Shown here one piece after another: positions 20,109-22,720 of a stretch of 22,720 bases of DNA. Each line of letters begins with the position of its first letter. Position 1 is the first letter of the stretch. The DNA is from Euprymna scolopes (lineage: Eukaryota > Mollusca > Cephalopoda > Sepiida > Sepiolidae). The notes below the pieces were generated by a model. The model saw only the letters and a list, made by a program, of their open reading frames with translations. It was not told the DNA's origin and did not search any database. The stretch is taken from NCBI GenBank assembly GCA_024364805.1, contig CM044501.1, forward strand, positions 49,682,378 to 49,705,097. Reading direction: 5' to 3'. The position numbers and the translations under genes were made by a program.

Positions 20109-20443
20109 GTGAAAACATTCTTTGGCCTGAATTTGGATAATAATCACATTTTCATGCAGGATAATTCCCCCATTCGCATAGCTGGCAATGTCAAGAGGTT
20201 TCTTGTAGAGCATGATATTTCGTGTTTAGATTCTCTTGCACAATCTCCAAACCTATGGCATTACATCAAGCAACAACTACTCGATAATAAAATTTCGAAT
20301 CTGAAAGAATTTTCGACAAAAATTAAAGAGAAGTGGGATACCGTTTCACAGGGGTATGACTAATATATACTAATTCAAGGAATGCACAAAAGATCGCAGG
20401 CTATCAAATTGCAGACGGTCATTGCTACTAAATATTATCAAGT
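20109..20443 (+). pseudogene. Tc1-type transposase, C-terminal remnant
   Basis: The open part (84 codons from 20109) carries IFMQDNSPIRIAGNVKRFL, the second catalytic Asp block (Gln-Asp-Asn-x-Pro), and LAQSPNLWHYIKQQLL. In the family, Ala-Gln-Ser-Pro-Asp-Leu-Asn-Pro-Ile-Glu-x-Leu-Trp contains the third acidic residue; here about seven residues between Ser-Pro and Leu-Trp are missing, removing that Glu. After the TAA at 20361 the same frame continues as LIQGMHKRSQAIK and TKYYQ, the family's C-terminal end, so that stop is an inactivating change. The N-terminal DNA-binding region and first Asp are lost. The frame ends at the start of the right inverted repeat. Confidence 0.85.
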
Positions 20444-20610
20444 TCGTTGTGTTTCTGTTGTCTTTGTGTTGCATTAATTTTCTAAATTACATTTAAATAA
20501 CAATTTTCCATTGTGCAGAGTTTCTTTTTACTTTCTCGATTTGAAGTTAATTTTTTGAATTGTCGTGAACACTAGTATACTTCAATTAAAAGTCAAATAT
20601 GAACAGGTGA
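20444..20610. repeat. Right long inverted repeat of the Tc1-like element
   Basis: Reverse-complement counterpart of the left repeat. The best-conserved part is AATTGTCGTGAACACTAGT near 20559-20577. The terminal CACTG is not recognisable. Confidence 0.78.
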
Positions 20611-20929
20611 AATTATAGAGGAATACAAGGCGAATCAAATAAGGTATATGCTGTTTAAGCAGTTACATCAAATTAAATATTCGGTTTAAAAAAGGACAAG
20701 TGCGGACGTTCTTTTTGGCTGCATTGTATATAAATATACGAGATAAGTTTCCAGTCTTTTCTGTACATTTAAAATTATCGTGGACTCTTGTAAACGCAAT
20801 ATGTTATTGTTATACATGTTATGAGAAAATTGTCCAAGATTTATGATTTCAGGTTCAAAAGAATGGGTACAGTAGGAATTGAAATACACCCTACTAAAGC
20901 CTGATTGTCACAGCTGGTGAATTTCAAAA
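20611..20929. other. Spacer between the Tc1-like and mariner relics, no gene seen
   Basis: It may contain the eroded 5' end of the mariner, but no inverted repeat was recognised. Confidence 0.45.
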
Positions 20930-21598
20930 ATGCAATCTGAACGTGAGAGTACTTTAGAAGAACGATATACAATAAAATTCTGTTTGAAACTTTGAAAAAT
21001 ACCATTATTTAAATGCTTCAGGCTGCTTTTGGACCATCTTGCATAAATCGAACATCAGTTTTTGAGTGGCATAAAAAAGATTCGAGGAAAATAGGAAATC
21101 TGTGAGGAATGATGAAAGGTGTGGAAGGAGTAAGCATGCCAGAACAATAGAGTTGATTGGCCAAATAAAGAATTTCATGGCGAAGTGTCGTCGTGTGTCT
21201 ATGAATACAATAAGTACACAGTATGATGTCAGTCAGGAAACTGTACACAAAATTATTTGCGAGGAACTGAAGGTGCAGAAGATTTACGCGAAGTTTATCC
21301 CAAGGGTGTAGTCCACAATTCAATCTTTGGCACACATTATTTGACCAAGATGTTCGTCTAGACAGTTCTTCAACTTCCTTATAGTCCAGATCTTGCTTGC
21401 TGTGATTTTTGGTTATTCCTTAGACTCAGGGAAAACCTTAGAGGATGGCGTTATGCGACGATTGAGGAGAGAAAAGAGGCTGTTACAAAAGTAATTCACA
21501 TGCTCACACAAGACGACTTCTGTGGCATCTCCCAGAAGTTGCTGGAACATTACAAAAAATGCATTGTAGCCGATGGAGATTAGTTCGAAGGAGTCTAA
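20930..21598 (+). pseudogene. Mariner transposase with a large internal deletion
   Basis: The frame opens at ATG 20930 with LEERYTIKFCLKL, then a stop. Shifted frames give MLQAAFGPSCINRTSVFEWH and, from 21102, NDERCGRSKHARTIELIGQI and VSQETVHKIICEELK through KFIPRV: the paired helix-turn-helix DNA-binding half of a mariner. Directly after the Pro-Arg-Val at 21301-21309, sequence resumes near the end of the catalytic domain: VHNSIFGTHYLTKM, LPYSPDLACCDFWLF (third catalytic Asp, DD34D type), ATIEERKEAVTKVI and KKCIVADGD-stop-FEGV. About 170 residues with the first two catalytic Asp are missing. The TAG at 21581 replaces the Tyr of the conserved Gly-Asp-Tyr-Phe-Glu-Gly ending. Typical mariners encode about 345 residues. 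Terminal inverted repeats were not found. Confidence 0.88.
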
Positions 21599-21666
21599 AG
21601 TTTGATGTGTGTATATCTACAAACGTACCCATATGAAACTATCTGTAAACTTATTGAATACATCTC

Positions 21667-21668
<2 letters not shown>

Positions 21669-21736
<68 letters not shown>
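21669..21736. repeat. (TA)n microsatellite
   Basis: About 68 bp of pure TA, 70 bp after the mariner relic. Apparent open frames on both strands here are Ile-Tyr artefacts. Confidence 0.95.
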
Positions 21737-21739
<3 letters not shown>

Positions 21740-22688
21740 CAGGAACACTCGACATTGGGATTGGGTGACGATGAATGGATATCTCACCCCTCCATAATTT
21801 GTTGTCATCGAAATCGGGGAAAACGCTTATTGTTCAATCATATCAAATTTTTTCAATCAAAGCTCTTGCTGGGAATCCACTACGCTTTACCGGGAAAAAA
21901 GTTACACATTATTCACCGCATTGACGTTGTCCCAAATACTTATAATTTACATTGCACTGTAGGGATTGGCTGTTGATTTTATAAAATTATTTTTATTGAA
22001 GCTTGAATTTAACTTTAAAATGCAGAAGTCGAGTATCATCGTTCAATTGTCTCTAAACAGAAATTTTCATTTCGAAAACGCCCCTGTCATATCAAAGAAC
22101 CTATTGCTTATTTTATATGCCGTGCCTTTCTGATTGATTTACCTTCTAAAATGCTCCTGTAATATTAGTTTGTATTGACTTTAACTTTAGTCAAAATCGC
22201 CTGTTCACTCTTTCATCGGATTTTTTAAAAAATTATTGATTATCAATAGTTATCGAAGATATTCCCATAAAAAAACTACTTAAGAACACCGCCAGGCGCA
22301 TAAAGTATATATGTGTGAGATTTTTAAAAAAAATCATCCTAGCTGTGTTGGAGTCCATGGGGAAAGAGCTCACAGACACATAGACACACATATGAAATTT
22401 CTTTTATTTTTCGTATATTTTTGTTTCAATGTTTAGTTAAATAATGCTCACTGCATGAGTAGAGATTTGTAGTAGTGTTAAATTATAAAAAATGAACTAG
22501 GAAGGAATGATCGCTATTTAATCTATCAAAGCAAATATTACTATATATATATGTAATTAATTTGCTCCTCGGAATATAATAAAAAGTGTATCAAGTAAGC
22601 ACACCTGTCTTTCTACTTCGATGAAAGCGATTTGACAAAATGTAGATAAATATGAATACATTTCTGAACAAATATGTTTTCATTTGTG

Positions 22689-22690
<2 letters not shown>
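21737..22690. other. AT-rich DNA, no gene seen
   Basis: A 73-codon frame at 21755-21976 has no motif I recognise. A 13-bp palindrome ATTGATTATCAAT lies near 22237, and a purine- and CA-rich patch sits at 22345-22392. Nothing is assigned. Confidence 0.5.

Positions 22691-22720
<30 letters not shown>
22691..22720. repeat. (TA)n microsatellite running off the window edge
   Basis: At least 30 bp of TA; its true length is unknown because the window ends inside it. Confidence 0.9.

Larger units (their letters stand above)
19614..20610 (+). mobile_element. Tc1-like DNA transposon relic with long inverted repeats
   Basis: The left end starts CAGTGGCGCCAGAAAG after a TA dinucleotide, as expected for a Tc1-type end. 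Sequence 19660-19810 aligns along its length with the reverse complement of about 20440-20590, including the exact match ACTAGTGTTCACGACAATT, so the inverted repeats are at least 150 bp and perhaps about 200 bp. The right outer end is eroded beyond about 20608. Only the C-terminal third of the transposase survives between them. A separate MITE sits just inside the left repeat. Without that insertion the relic is about 800 bp, half the usual length of a Tc1 element. Confidence 0.85.

Noticed and set aside
21018-21335. 105-codon minus-strand frame
   Set aside because: It is the antisense of the mariner DNA-binding region, which is clearly recognisable on the plus strand.

Overview
The window looks like non-coding, repeat-dominated DNA from a large animal genome, most likely a mollusc and plausibly a cephalopod. 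The evidence is very AT-rich sequence, many long (TA)n, (CA)n and (CT)n microsatellites, several decayed invertebrate LINE and Tc1/mariner relics, and a 5S rRNA-like pseudogene whose conserved segments match the lophotrochozoan/mollusc type as I remember it. I find no intact host gene. Most long open frames are either read-throughs of (TA)n (Ile-Tyr repeats) or of a length expected by chance at this base composition.

Layout: 1-3018 is AT-rich single-copy-looking DNA with three (TA)n tracts and one (GA)n tract. 3019-7136 is one tandem array, about 4.1 kb, of a 23-bp unit (roughly 179 copies), with a near-constant 18-bp core, a variable 5-bp linker, and locally homogenised or higher-order blocks. 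7137-9156 holds no recognisable feature. 9157-9434 carries degenerate triplet repeats. 9550-10390 is a minus-strand LINE relic (pre-RT linker plus the start of the reverse transcriptase). 10527-10738 is an ACTATAG minisatellite that runs directly into the 5S-like pseudogene (10739-10857). 11135-11283 contains two adjacent hairpins. 12976-13730 is a non-autonomous element with about 65-bp terminal inverted repeats. 14375-14700 is the C-terminal relic of a second, different LINE type. 15435-15875 and 17415-17735 are two same-strand C-terminal relics of a LINE probably related to the 9.5-10.4 kb relic. Between them lies a minus-strand relic of an IS630/Tc1-type transposase (16324-17050). 17739-17831 is a three-armed palindrome. 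18532-18813 is a diverged ~37-bp minisatellite. 19614-20610 is a Tc1-like element with long inverted repeats, interrupted by a 195-bp TA-flanked MITE. 20930-21598 is an internally deleted mariner. The rest is AT-rich filler with (TA)n tracts, including one at the right edge.

No genes here work together as a pathway. The biological content is repeat dynamics: satellite expansion and homogenisation, nested transposition, and retroposition of a structural RNA. The strongest candidate for something undescribed is the 23-bp array. One of its sub-blocks differs from the standard unit by replacing the central octamer with its exact reverse complement. All identifications rest on reading the sequence and on memory of protein families; no search was run.
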